The position numbers were made by a program, and so were the translations under genes. This document shows, piece by piece, positions 46,205 to 58,420 of a DNA stretch of 64,000 nucleotides (position 1 is the first letter of the stretch; every line of letters starts with the position of its first letter). The DNA lies in NCBI GenBank assembly GCA_963277665.1, contig OY728121.1, positions 953,348,097-953,412,096 of the forward strand, written 5' to 3'. Under the pieces are notes generated by a model. It ran no database searches and was not told where the DNA came from. It was given only the letters and a program-made list of their open reading frames with translations. Source of the stretch: Viscum album. Lineage: Eukaryota > Streptophyta > Magnoliopsida > Santalales > Viscaceae.

Positions 46205-49200
46205 AGTAGTGGTCGGCACCACTCAAAGTGTCTAACATTTATTTGAAATTGACATGATTTTAAGTGAAAAAAACAACTGGCATACGGAAAATAGACCAAA
46301 TGCATTCGGATTCTGTTTAAACTATAGGAAAACGATCCATGGGTCATATGTGACGTGTACGAGTCAACCCCGCCTCAATCCGAGGTCCGGTGTGGCCGGT
46401 ACCACTCAAAGTGTCTTTCTTTTGTTTAAAATGGAAGCGCTTTTAAGTAAAAAAAACCACATACGGAAAACGGACCAAACACATTCAGATACTATTGATA
46501 CTTTAGGACATGTATCCATGGGTCATTTGTGGAGTGTAGGAGTCAACCCCGCCTCAATCCGAGGAGCGGTGTGACCGACACCACTCAAAGTGTATAACTT
46601 TTATTTGAAATGGACATGATTTTAAGTGAAAACAACAACTGGCATACGGAAAACTGACCAAAGACATTCAGATACTATTGATACTTTAGGAAATGTATCC
46701 ATGGGTCATATGTGACGTGTATGAGTCAACCCCGCCTCAATACGAGGGTCGGTGTGGATGGGACCACTCAAAGTGTCTTTCTTTTGTTTAAAATGGATGC
46801 ACTTTTAAGTAAAAAAAACCACATACGAAAAACTGACCAAACGCACTCGGATATTGTTGATACTTTAGGACATGTATCCATAGGTCATTTGTGACCTGTA
46901 CGAGTCAACCCCGCCTCAATCTGAGGTGCGGTGTGGCCGACACCACTCAAAGTGTCTAACTTTTCTTTAACATGGACAACATTTTAAGTTAAAACATCAA
47001 CTGACATACGGAAAACTGACCAAACGCATTCGGATTCTGTTGAAACTGTAGGAAAACGATCCATGGGTCATTTGTGACGTTTACGAGTCAACCCCACCTC
47101 AATCTGAGGGCCGGTGTGGCTAGGACCACTCAAAGTTTGTCAATTTTCTTTGAAATGGACAACTGTTTAAGTTAAAACAACAACTGACATACGGAAAACC
47201 AACCAAACGCTTTCGGATTCTGTTGAAAATTTAGGAAAATGATCCATGGGTCATATGTGACGTGTACGAGTCAACCCCGCCTCAATTCGAGGGTCGGTGT
47301 GGCCGGGACCACTCAAAGTGTGTCACTTTTCTTTGAAATGGACAACAGTTTAAGTTAAAACAAAAACTGACATACGGAAAACGGAACAAAGGCATTAAAA
47401 TACTATTGATACTTTAGGACATGTATCCATGGGTCATTTGTGACGTGTAGGAGTCAACCCCGCCTCAATCCGAGGGCCGGTGTGGCCGATACCACTCAAA
47501 GTGTCTTTCTTTTGTTTAAAATGGATGCGCTTTTAAGTAAAAAAACCACATATGGAAAACTATCCAAACGCACCCGGATACTGTTGATACTTTAGGACAT
47601 GTATCCATGGGTCATTTGTGACGTGTACGAGTAAACCCCACCTCAATCCGAGGGCCGGTGTGGCCGGTACCACTCAAAGTGTCTTTCTTTTGTTTAAAAT
47701 GGATGCGCTTTTAAGTAAAAAACCACATATAAAAAACTGAACAAACACACTCAGATACTGTTGATAATTTATGACATGTATCCATGGGTCATTTGTGATG
47801 TGTACGAGTCAACCCCGCCTCAATCCGAGGGCCGGTGTGGCCGGTACCACTCAAAGTTTCTTTCTTTTGTTTAAAATGGATGCGCTTTTAAGTAAAAAAA
47901 CGACATATGGAAAACCAACCAAACACTTTTGGATTCTGTTGAAACTTTAATAAAATTATTTATGGGTCATTTGTGATGTGTACGAGTCAACCCCACCTCA
48001 ATACGAGGCGCGGTGTGGCCGACACCACTCAAAGTGTCTAACTTTTATTTGAAATGGACAGGATTTTAAGTGAAAACAACAACTTGCATACGGAAAACCG
48101 ACCAAATGCATTCAGATTCTGTTGAAACTTTAGGACAACGATCCATGGGTCATATGTGACGTGTACGAGTCAACCTCGCCTCAATCCGAGGGCCGGTGTG
48201 GCCGGGACCACTCAAAGTTTTTCACTTTTCTTTGAAATGGACAACGATTTAAGTTAAAGCAACAACTGACATACGAAAAACCAACCAAACGCATTCAGAT
48301 TCTGTTGAAACTTTAGGACAACGATCCATGAGTCATATGTGACGTGTAAGAGTCAACCCCACCTCAATCCGAGGGCCGGTGTGGCCGGGACCACTCAAAG
48401 TGTGTCACTTTTCTTTGAAATGGACAACAGTTTAAGTTAAAACAACAACTGACATACGGAAAACGGACCAAAGGCATTCATATATTGTTTATACTTTAGG
48501 ACATGTATCCATGGTTCATATGTGACATGTAGGAGTCAACCCATCCTCAATCCGAGGGCCGGTGTGGCCGGGACCACTCAAAGTGTGTCACTTTTCTTTG
48601 AAATGGACAACTGTTTAAGTTAAAACAACAACTAACATACGGTAAACGGAGCAAAGGCATTCAGATACTGTTGATACTTTAGGACATGTATCCATGGGTC
48701 ATTTGTGACATGTAAGAGTCAACCCCTCCTCAATCCGAGGGCCGGTGTGGCCGGTACCACTCAAAGTGTCTTTCTTTTGTTTAAAATGGATGCACTTTTA
48801 AGTAAAAAAAACCACATATGGAAAACTGACCAAACACACTCGGATACTGTTGATAATTTAGAACATGTATCCATGGGTCATTTGTGACATGTACGAGTCA
48901 ACCCTGCCTCAATCCGTGGTGCGGTGTGGCTGACACCACTCCAAGTGTCTAACTTTTCTTTGAAATGGACAACAATTTAAGTTAAAATAACAACTGACAT
49001 ACGGAAAACCGACCAAACGCATTCGGATTCTGTTGAAACTTTAGGAAAACGATCCATGGGTCATATGTGACGTGTACAAGTCAACCCCACCTCAATCAGA
49101 GGTGCAGTGTGACCGGTACCACTCAAAGTGTCTAACTTTTCTTTGAAATGAACACCAGTTTAAGTTAAAACAACAACTGACATACTGAAAACCAACCAAA

Positions 49201-50400
49201 CGCATTCAGATTCTGTTGAAACTGTAGGACAACGATCCATTGGTCATATGTGACGTGTACGAGTCAACCCCGCCTCAATACGTGGGCCGGTGTGGCCGAT
49301 ACCACTCAAAGTTTCTTTCTTTTGTTTAAAATGGATGCGCTTTTATGTAAAATAAACGACATACGGAAAACCGACCAAACACTTTCGGATTCTGTTGAAA
49401 CTTTAAGAAAATTATTTATGGGTCATTTGAGACGTGTACGAGTCAACCCCACCTCAATCCGAGGCGCGGTGTGGCCGACACCACTCAAAGTGTCTAACTT
49501 TTATTTGAAGTGGACAGGATTTTAAGTGAAAACAACAACTTGCATACAGAAAACCGACCAAACGCATTCGGATTCTGTTGAAACTTTAGGACAATGATCC
49601 ATGGGTCATATGTGACGTGTACGAGTCAATCCCGCCTCAATCCGAGGGCCGGTGTGGCCAGGACCACTCAAAGTTTCTCACTTTTCTTTGAAATGGACAA
49701 CAGTTTAAGTTAAAACAACAACTGACATAGGGAAAATAGACTAAAGGCATTCAGATACTATTGATACTTTAGGAAATGTATCCATGGGTCATATGTGACG
49801 TTTACGAGTCAACACGGCCTCAATCCAAGGGCTGGTGTGGCCGGGACCACTCAAAGTGTCTTTCTTTTGTTTAAAATGGATGCACTTTTAAGTAAAAAAA
49901 ACCACATACGGAAAACTGACCAAACACATTCGGATACTGTTGATACTTTAGGACATGTATCCATTGGTCATTTGTGACGTGTACAAGTCAACCCCGCCTC
50001 AATCCGAGGCGCGGTGTGGCCGACACCACTCAATGTGTTTTTCTTTTGTATAAAATGGATGCGCTTTTATGTAAAAAAACGACATACGGAAAACCGACCA
50101 AACGCTTTCGGATTCTATTAAAACTTTAGGACAATGATCCATGGGTCATTTGTGACGTGTATGAGTCAACCCCGCCTCAATCCGAGGTGTGGTGTGGCTG
50201 GCACCACTCAATGTGTTTCACTTTTCTTTGAAATGGAAAACAGTTTAAGTTAAAACAACAACTGACATACGGAAAATAGACCAAAGGCATTTCGGATACT
50301 GTTGATACTTTAGGACATGTATCCATGGGTCATTTGTGATGTGTACGAGTCAACTCCGCCTCAATCTGAGGGGCGGTGTGGAAGACACCACTCAATGTCT
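46205..50400. repeat. CACTA satellite array, ~23 units of ~181 bp in two classes
   Basis: ACCACTCAAAGTGT or a close variant recurs 24 times between 46218 and 50387, average spacing 181.3 bp. Spacings fall into two groups: 177-179 bp (nine units, containing TTTTGTTTAAAATGGATGCG) and 183-184 bp (fourteen units, containing TTTCTTTGAAATGGACAAC and two ACAACAACTG-like triplets). All share CATGGGTCATTTGTGACGTG, GAGTCAACCCCGCCTCAAT and GGTGTGGCC. The last unit is degenerate. Repeated 60-codon frames (46712, 48705, 49250, 49795) are this unit read in one frame and are not genes. Confidence 0.95.
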
Positions 50401-50900
50401 CTCTTTTATTTCAAAAGGAAATCATTTTAAGTGAATACAACTGAAATTTACACTCATCAACGACTCTTTTTCATGAGTTTGGTAGTTTCACTCATGGGTT
50501 CATAAGTGACGAGACTCCTAAGAAAATATCTTTTCACCATATATTATAAACAATACAAGTTCAATGCAAAATTCATCACAAATCATTACATACCCAAACC
50601 TAGTATCACAAAAAAAATGGGATTTGAGTCAATCTGAATGTCTTATTCAACTCTAATAGATATTTATCAAACTATTCTGCCTATTAGAATTTGATGGGTG
50701 AGGTGAATTACCACCAGATGATTGTTTTCATATGTTTTTTTAGGCTATTTTAGGTGTTTTTTATACTGTTTGAAGTCTGTATGTGGATTTTGTGATATTT
50801 TTTATGCATGTGTATAGTGGAGGGTATACTGGAGGGCTGCTGTGCACTGTTTTTTATACAGGTGTAGCTTATGGGGGGGCTTCTGGGCGCTGCTGTGCAG
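50401..50900. other. CACTA 3' region without gene
   Basis: AT-rich sequence between the satellite array and the right subterminal hairpins. Nothing is recognised. The 93-codon frame at 50842-51123 overlaps the hairpins and TIR and is not coding. Confidence 0.5.
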
Positions 50901-50915
50901 CAGTTTTGGGAAACT

Positions 50916-51125
50916 CTTTACCAACGGTTTTGAACCGTTGGTAAAGCTTTTTCCAGAATTCTCGAGCACCTATACCAACAGTTTAAATGAAACCGTTGGT
51001 AAAGGGCTTTCCCCACGCCTTACTGGCCAACGGTTTGGAAAACCGTTGGTATACCCTATACCAATGGTTTTCCAACCTATAGAAATGGTTATAAACTGTT
51101 GGTATAGCCTACTTTTCCAGTAGTG
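50916..51125. repeat. CACTA right end: subterminal hairpins and TIR
   Basis: Palindromes of the CCAACGGTTT...AAACCGTTGG family at about 50916-50946, 50971-51004, 51025-51053 and a longer one at 51057-51107, then the TIR ending at 51125. They mirror the set at the left end and support the element boundaries. Confidence 0.85.
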
Positions 51126-54100
51126 TGTAAATTGAAAGATAGATCATGATCTTTCAATATATCACTTTCTCATATCATTTTACCCATTATATCCAATTTC
51201 ATTTAAGATTTAAAAACAAAAAATATGGAGAAAACAATTCATTACCTTTTGATTAAGGTTCGCTAAGAAATAAGAATATTAAAGAAACATTAATATTTAT
51301 TTCTTATGGAGAACAAGTTGAAATAGAAGGTGAAAATTCCAGTGGAAAGAGAAATTCCAAAAGCACTTTCAAAATATACTTCAAGGAAGGAGGTATCAAA
51401 TATGATGTTATTTTCTTCACATGTCATAAAATATATATATGGTTTTTTAAATGAAATGTACTAAATTGAAGAAGTAAGTAATCACTTATTCTTCAGGAAT
51501 ATTCATCAAATATAAGTAATGTTTTAGTTTTACTTGTTGGGTATTAAATACAATATTCTTGTCATATATGTTTATTTATATATAGTAACCATGTAATTAA
51601 AGAAACAGTACTAGAAGTAAGGTGTGCTCTCCAAGAAAATGAGAAAAGGTGTTTCCTAAATCAGTGGTGAGAATTACCCAACTTCTATATTTCCAAGTTT
51701 ATTGATTCCATTTGAACATTTGAAGTATCACTAATACATTAATCTCACGTGTCAATTGGATAGAAGGAGACATTGTTCCAATTTTATAATGAATGTTGTT
51801 TGTGGTGTCAAATACTCAATTCATAGTTCAGTAATACATAAATCATTGTCAATACTTGATGAATATAAAATGTAAGGCTAATATACCTAGTTGTGGCAAG
51901 AAAATAATTTTTCAAGAAAAACTAAATAGTTTTCAAGGATTAAATTACTTAGGGAACTATAGAAATACTTATATAATTAGTTTTGGATAAAGTAACTTTT
52001 AGAAATAAAAGTAAGAAACCAATATTTTGGAACTTGTTCACCTAGAGAGTGTGAACTATTCCAAGGGTAAGATTGTGGTAAGTTTACTTCATAAGATTCC
52101 TTTAATTGTTTAAGTAATGTGTAAGTTAAGTATGAAATATACTGAGTTAGAATATATGAGTGGATTCAGGCTGGTATGTCGAAGAATATCCTTACCAAGC
52201 ATTCATCAATCAATATAATGTATCGTTTAGTTATTCTTAAATGCACATTACCTTATACAAATAAAAGTTATGATTCTAACAATAAGGATTTATAATGAGT
52301 CTTAAATGTAAAAATTGATCAATAAAATACATCATGAATCAATTTATAAATATATATTTCTTTATACACATAAGATTCTTCATGTAAGTAAAAGTAGAAT
52401 CAATTTTAAGACACATGAATTATAGATACTTCCATTTTTAATGAAATTCTTTGCAAATAACGATGTTATCCCATAAAAATATGTCAAATATCATGCCAAA
52501 TGTGTGTCATATGTGTTATATTATGATGGAAATCGATTATGTCATAAAAAAAATGTGTTTAGATGCAAACAATTTGTTAATATGTAAACAAAATTGCATC
52601 AAGAAAAAACTCAATGTGCATCTATAGTAATCATCGTAATGTTTTCTAAGGATATTATAGAGATCTCTATGATAGAAATGATATAGTCATGTTATTGACT
52701 GCATTTTTATAAAAGGTTTCAAATCTATATTTGAGATAGTGGGAGATATATTGGCTTGTGTTTAGTAAATGTTAAATAAGTACAAGTAATTTTCCTAAGA
52801 AAATGTTCCACAAGAGTGTGTGGAAAAGAATATTCCAGAGACACATACTAGGTAGGAAGGACAAAACCCTAGTGATGGTTTTATATTCACCATGTTAAAC
52901 GATACATTATTTATTGAGAATAATAATTATTACAAGTAAGTAGTAAATGGATATTACCTAATATTGACAAGATAAATTAAAATTAGATAATGGATTTCAT
53001 GTATCACAGTACACAAGGATTATTAATTTGAATACTAGGGTGGGTATTAAAATGAGACTATACATTGATGGTACAAGTGTGGTACCAATAAGTCTAGATT
53101 GGTTATACCAAGTAGTTATGCCTAAATCTATTAGAATTTTACTTGTCATAGATAATTTCTATGACCATTTTATTGAGAATTGGATTTCAAGACCACCATT
53201 CATAGAAGACATGTATACAACACAACCAGAAATGGATGGTGACATCATGGAATGACAATAAGGTTACAAGTTACTAAAATATATTTTAGGATTAAAGTAA
53301 GAAACCAGATCACAAAATATTAATTTGGAATGAATCTTATACATGTGTCTATGGGGGGTTAGTGGGATCACCATTTTTTCCAAGTAAAATATATTTATTA
53401 ACTTATAGAAAATAATTATCAGTCTTATAGTTATTTAAGACTTTTATAAAAATAACTCTCTAGATATTGACTTAAAGTAGAAACCATAGTTCTAGGGAAT
53501 CAAATTTACTAAGGTTGATCTGACAGTTTATTAGACCTAGGAAATCATACATATTCTGATATAGTATTGAAAAATAAAGATTGGGAAAATTCAAGAGAGA
53601 AATGTTTCCAGTGCCACATGTTATATATCTCTCAAGGTTGAAATGTCTAGTATATATAAGAATATTAACATAGTGATTTGAATTCCATATGCTTTAGAGA
53701 TGGACCAATTTCATATGCCATGATATGTATAATAATTGATATTGCAAATATATACTTTAATGTAGGAAAATATAAATTGTAACCTAGATAACTAAAAGGG
53801 ATGCAGTTAAAACTATTCAATTCCACTTGAAGAAGTACAAAGGTTGTGTACTTGTTATGTGGAGAGGAAAGTATACCAGTTTTTAGGGGACACAAACTAG
53901 TCTTCCTTGGATCAATGTGATCAAATATTATAGTTAGGCCAAGGTAATGATCAAGTCAAGCTCATTAAAGCTTGTGGTATCCTTATCTATAAATAATAAG
54001 TACATTGTGGATTCTAAGGTTGCTAAGAAGCAGTGTAAAATAATCAATGTTTTTTTTCTACTTCTTGGTATCAAACCTAGTAGGTAAATTATTATCATAA

Positions 54101-54344
54101 TGTAAATTATAATAATCTTACTATCCAAGATTTCAAGTTTGTACAAATGAAAAAAGGTATACACTATATGATTCATCTCTTGAGGAGTTTTACTCTAGGA
54201 AATGATGTCTCACATAGAAAAATTACCATGTAGTAGAGACATGAATGTCCCAGAAACTAAAGCTAGGACACATCAAAAACATGATATTAATCATGTGATA
54301 GCTAATAACTCTATTTAGAAAGTTTGCTTTAGTGCAAGTGGGAG
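51126..54344 (+). pseudogene. pol: Copia D interior, right part: decayed pol
   Basis: Interior of copia D after the CACTA insertion. Weak copia traces appear in the expected order: a reverse-transcriptase-like frame at 53028-53255 (a block resembling the FLNGDIDE...MVQPE region in IEDMYTTQPEMDGD), then FPVPHVIYLSRLKCL near 53605-53650 (compare PMSHGIYLSK), and FHLKKYKGCVLV near 53820-53855 (compare LKYLKRTKGYVLV). Integrase cannot be found convincingly in 51126-52900. The polypurine tract AAGTGGGAG is at 54336-54344. The element is long dead. Confidence 0.55.
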
Positions 54345-56216
54345 TGTTGTAATAGTGGGCTCCCTAGACCCAACTTGAATAATAAATTTTATTACCATTA
54401 CATTTATATAGTTTGATATATGTATGTGTTAATTCTTACCATAATAGTGTTTATATTTCTAAATCCACTACTCACATGGTAATTTCCTTAGATTACAAGT
54501 CATATCCAAAGGTTTTAGTAGTTCCTTGCTTTACTGACAACCTAGAGATACTATTAAAGTAATCTTAAACATATTTCCTATGGTCTAGATACATCATACT
54601 AACTGGACACATATGATATATGAATATCAAGTGCTAGGGGATTAAAAGAACTGAGGATTATTCCCATGAATTTATTACTTGGTAATCTCTAGTAGTGAAA
54701 CCATTAGTACAAAAACACCAATAGTAACACCACATTCTTTAGGTGTTATTGGTTGTTCATATATAAGAAAATGTGTATTGTTCTTAAGACTTGAGATCAT
54801 TATTAGTGTGTTACATTTGATGAAATACTTTGATGCAATATGAAAACCATGATAATGAAATCATGGTGAGGTAGTTTGTGTCAGGTGCTTCATTGGTGGT
54901 ATGACATTTGTTGAATGATCAAGATATAATCTTCAACTTCTGAGTTAAGGAAGAGATATCACGTGGGGCCAGGTTGACTGAGATGGTAGTACCTTAATAA
55001 ATCTTTATCCATGGTACAAGAAAGTAATTCAGTACAGTAAGGTACAAAAATATATAAAACAACAAAAGAATTATGACCAAAGTGTGGATCCCTCTTTATG
55101 AGATATAGTGAGATGAAGAGATTATATTGTAGAGAAAGTGATCATAGGAGGATTTCATAGCTATGACATTCCTTATCTCTTTAGTGGCCATTATGGGTTA
55201 CTAAAATCCACTATTGATCTATGGATTAGACTCACTACTATTAAGATAATAACATAGATAGTGACACACTAAGGGTATCCACATGTTTTGGCTATTATAA
55301 TGAATAGGAGTTTAGGATGAAGTGGGCCCTATGTATGGGGGTCAGTGAATGTCCAAGTATAAATGATCACAAGAAAAACTCATCCAATTATTTTATTCAA
55401 TTTTAGAATAATGATGATTGGATTTATTTTTCAAGGAATTCACTAGTTGTTTGATCATAAATGTAAATATGAGAAAAATATAATTATTCTAATGAACATT
55501 AGATATTCAAGGTTCATTAAATCATTTATAGAGAATACGTGCCAATTTAATAGTATTTATTTTTTCACATAACATTTTACAGTGTTACATGTGAGTGTAA
55601 AAATATTTTTGACATTTATGACAAGTTAATTAAATTATACATGTCCAAAAAGGTCTAAAATTAAGGTTATTACTTTATAAAGATGAAAGTGAATTTTTTA
55701 AAAGTATAGCCGAATTTTAAAAGCTCATTTGAGATTATTAAATTCTAAGCTCCAAAATTTTCACGAATTTATGTGAGAGAATTTCTCCTCTCATATCCTC
55801 TAAAGTTCTTAGAGAGATATTATGAAGGAAGAAAAAGGTTGGATCGATCCTGCTTTCTTGACTGAGTCTGCGTTCTTCAGGAAATCAAAGGGATAGCGTA
55901 AAGCTGTTAGATTTCCCATGATAGCACCTTGTATATGTAGATTAAAGATCCATGAATTATGGGGAATGTGTGCAAGATTTAGAGGATGTATAATTTGGAA
56001 TATTTGGGCTATTACACATCAACGATGAGTGTGAATTCAAATGAACAAGGTACCATTTATGCTTTCATTTTATTTTTTATGATTAATTTTAATTACATGT
56101 GATCCTTTTAGAAATATGGTAAAGGGTTTTTGTGGATTTAGCATCATTAACATAAATCCAAACCCAAAACATTAAATTGCGCCACTATCATGCTTCTGTT
56201 GTGCCCTGAGTTCCTT
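54345..56216 (+). repeat. Copia D 3' LTR
   Basis: This LTR begins TGTTGTAATAGTGGGCTCC directly after the polypurine tract and ends near ...GTGCCCTGAGTTCCTTT. It aligns throughout with 32348-34234, including TGGTCTAGATACATCATACT and AACACCAATAGTAACACCACA. Confidence 0.85.
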
Positions 56217-58058
56217 TATATTTATATTACACCCATAGTCTTAAGTCTCCCAACTATTCTTGAAAAATTTTCTTCAACATTTTAAAGTAGATATCCAATC
56301 TATGAAGGGATGCCACTATATCCAAAATTTGATATACAACCTTAAACATAGATTCTTCAACTATGTTATAATTTTCCAAATACAAGACATGAAATTTGGT
56401 CTCTATTTTCTTCCTTAATTCATTGATATTTTTTATAATTTGTTCACAAGATTCACTAAAATAATTCTTCAATAAAAATATCCCAAAAATAATACTTGGA
56501 AAATAACCCATCATGTAAACACTGAAGATCTAGTATACTCTTACTAACATAATGTAGATCCATGTAGGTCTATTTTGGATTCTTATTATTCTCTTTGTTG
56601 TTTTATTATTCAAAAAATAGTTTGTTTTCTACCTTATAATAGGTCCAATGGATTCTTATTTTTCATTCCCAAGAGAAATAGTTCTCTTAGTTCTATCTGT
56701 TTCAATGCACACAAAGTAAAACTCTCTATATTATATTTTTCTCTTTTTCGATGCTTACCTGTAGAGAAGAAACATTAAATTTATAGGGTATTATTTAGTT
56801 ACCATAAATGGAAATATTACTAAGATATCATGAAAGAAAAAAAAATTCATGTGTCAGCCACACCCTACTTTTCTTTTTCACAATATCCATATATTTTCTG
56901 AAGGGAAGCACCTGGTTCTTTCCGACAATCGCACCAAGTTTATTTTAAAAAACACCATTTTATTTTTCTACTAAATTTTGTTCTCTTTGTATTTGATTGA
57001 ATATATCTAACACATAAACTAAAAAAATCTCAACACTCTTTACTTCTCAAAATTATTTCATAAAAATACATATTAAATACCTATTGAAAACTATACAAAA
57101 TATAAAAAGACCATCTGTTGCAGTGTAGAGATCTCTTTTTCAGAATGATAGCATCCATGAAACTAGTTAATTTTTAACAATGAATATATAAAATAAAAAA
57201 TAACATCACATATCTTCATTCCTTTTTATCCCATATGTAATCAAGAGTTGTTTTGGGATATTTAAATCATTGAATTTTAGCACATTCATTATATGGTTTT
57301 CCACTTCAAGATTTCATAAATTTGGAAATTCTTTAATTCAGTCTAGATAAATTCATAGTCTTCCATATTATCTCCTATTCAACTTATAAATATTTAATAA
57401 TGTTTTTACTAATATTACTTATTCTTACAACATGAAAGAATAACTCTTTCATCATCTCATATGTTTTGTTCCTCAGAATATAAAATTCTTGAATTCTTTG
57501 TTTTTCAATATCCATCACTCCTGATTTTTCACGAAGGATATTTCATACTCGTTGGACTATATTAAATGTTTCTGTATCATAATTTTTTCTATATTACACA
57601 CTAAATGTATCATATTCATTTCAGGTTTCATATACATCTTCTGTATTATTTGAAATTTCTATCTCATGTGTTTTTATTTCATACCTGTCAGTCCAACAGT
57701 CTTACGAGAATGATTCATATGAATTAATTATATCATAAAATAATGGGATATCATCATATCACACATACTTAGAATCTATCATATAGATTTATTAATTTTA
57801 ACTAAACTTTATGCAGTCTATATTATAAAATCAATCAATCATCCAATCATACACATTGTATCATACAAAATAACCTTTCATATGAAGTCTCTTATCATAT
57901 GATTTTTCTTATATACAAACTGGTTATATCTTTTGAAGTGTAGAAAAAACTACGAAGCACTGTATAAACCATATAAATTCCCTCAAACATATAAATTATA
58001 TTGTGTACTTTATGAACGCACCTTATGACACACCAGTTGTACCCTATAAAGTGTGTAG
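56217..58058. other. Unassigned AT-rich sequence
   Basis: No element was identified in this stretch. An 86-codon minus-strand frame (56254-56514) has no recognised domain; it reads as a Lys/Glu-rich helical protein and might be old retroelement gag, but I cannot show this. A 67-codon plus frame (56575-56778) looks like chance. The rest is AT-rich with many stops in all frames. Confidence 0.35.
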
Positions 58059-58406
58059 TGTTGGATAATTAACTCATTTATCCTTGGATGGTTCCAAACT
58101 TTTACTACTATAATGGAGGCTTGAAGACTTCAAGAATTATGTTTAATGTGTGTGGATTTAGAGGATTGTGAAGCACCTAATGTAACCAAACATTGGACTT
58201 TTATTTTTCAATTTCTCATTCATTTCATTATTTTTTTGCAGTTGTATCCCTTTTAATAGGGATTGCTGTAAGCATTGTAATATCATCCCAAGAGAGAATA
58301 AATAAACTTGTGTTTCCATACTATAATTTTTGTTCCTACAATGACCTCATATGATATACATCTACTTCCATGTGTGTTTTCATTTTTCATGGAAAAATCC
58401 TCCTCA
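58059..58406 (+). repeat. Copia E 5' LTR (~348 bp)
   Basis: This short LTR runs from TGTTGGATAATTAACTC to ...TCCTCCTCA and is followed after 2 bp by a primer-binding site. The AATAAATAAACTTGTGTTTCC part resembles the R/polyadenylation end of small copia LTRs. No second copy is found in the window, so the left boundary rests only on the TGTTGG start. Confidence 0.55.
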
Positions 58407-58408
58407 AG

Positions 58409-58420
58409 TGGTATTAGATC
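58409..58420 (+). other. Copia E primer-binding site
   Basis: TGGTATTAGATC matches TGGTATCAGAGC at ten of twelve positions and lies 2 bp after the LTR end. Confidence 0.65.

Larger units (their letters stand above)
37097..51125 (+). mobile_element. CACTA (En/Spm) DNA transposon G, 14.0 kb
   Basis: The element starts CACTACTGGAA and ends TTTTCCAGTAGTG, giving perfect inverted termini of the CACTA superfamily. It is flanked by a 3-bp target duplication TGT (37094-37096 and 51126-51128), the hallmark size for this superfamily. It lies within the interior of copia D. It encodes TNPD-type and TNPA-type proteins, both with stop codons, so this copy is probably not autonomous. It also holds subterminal hairpins at both ends, a G-rich and a C-rich repeat block, and a long satellite array. 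Confidence 0.95.

Noticed and set aside
46254..49977. Recurrent 60- to 106-codon frames with a TTQSVFLLFKM-like core
   Set aside because: They are single satellite units of 183 bp read in one frame. Neighbouring units have stops or shifts, and there is no start or domain.
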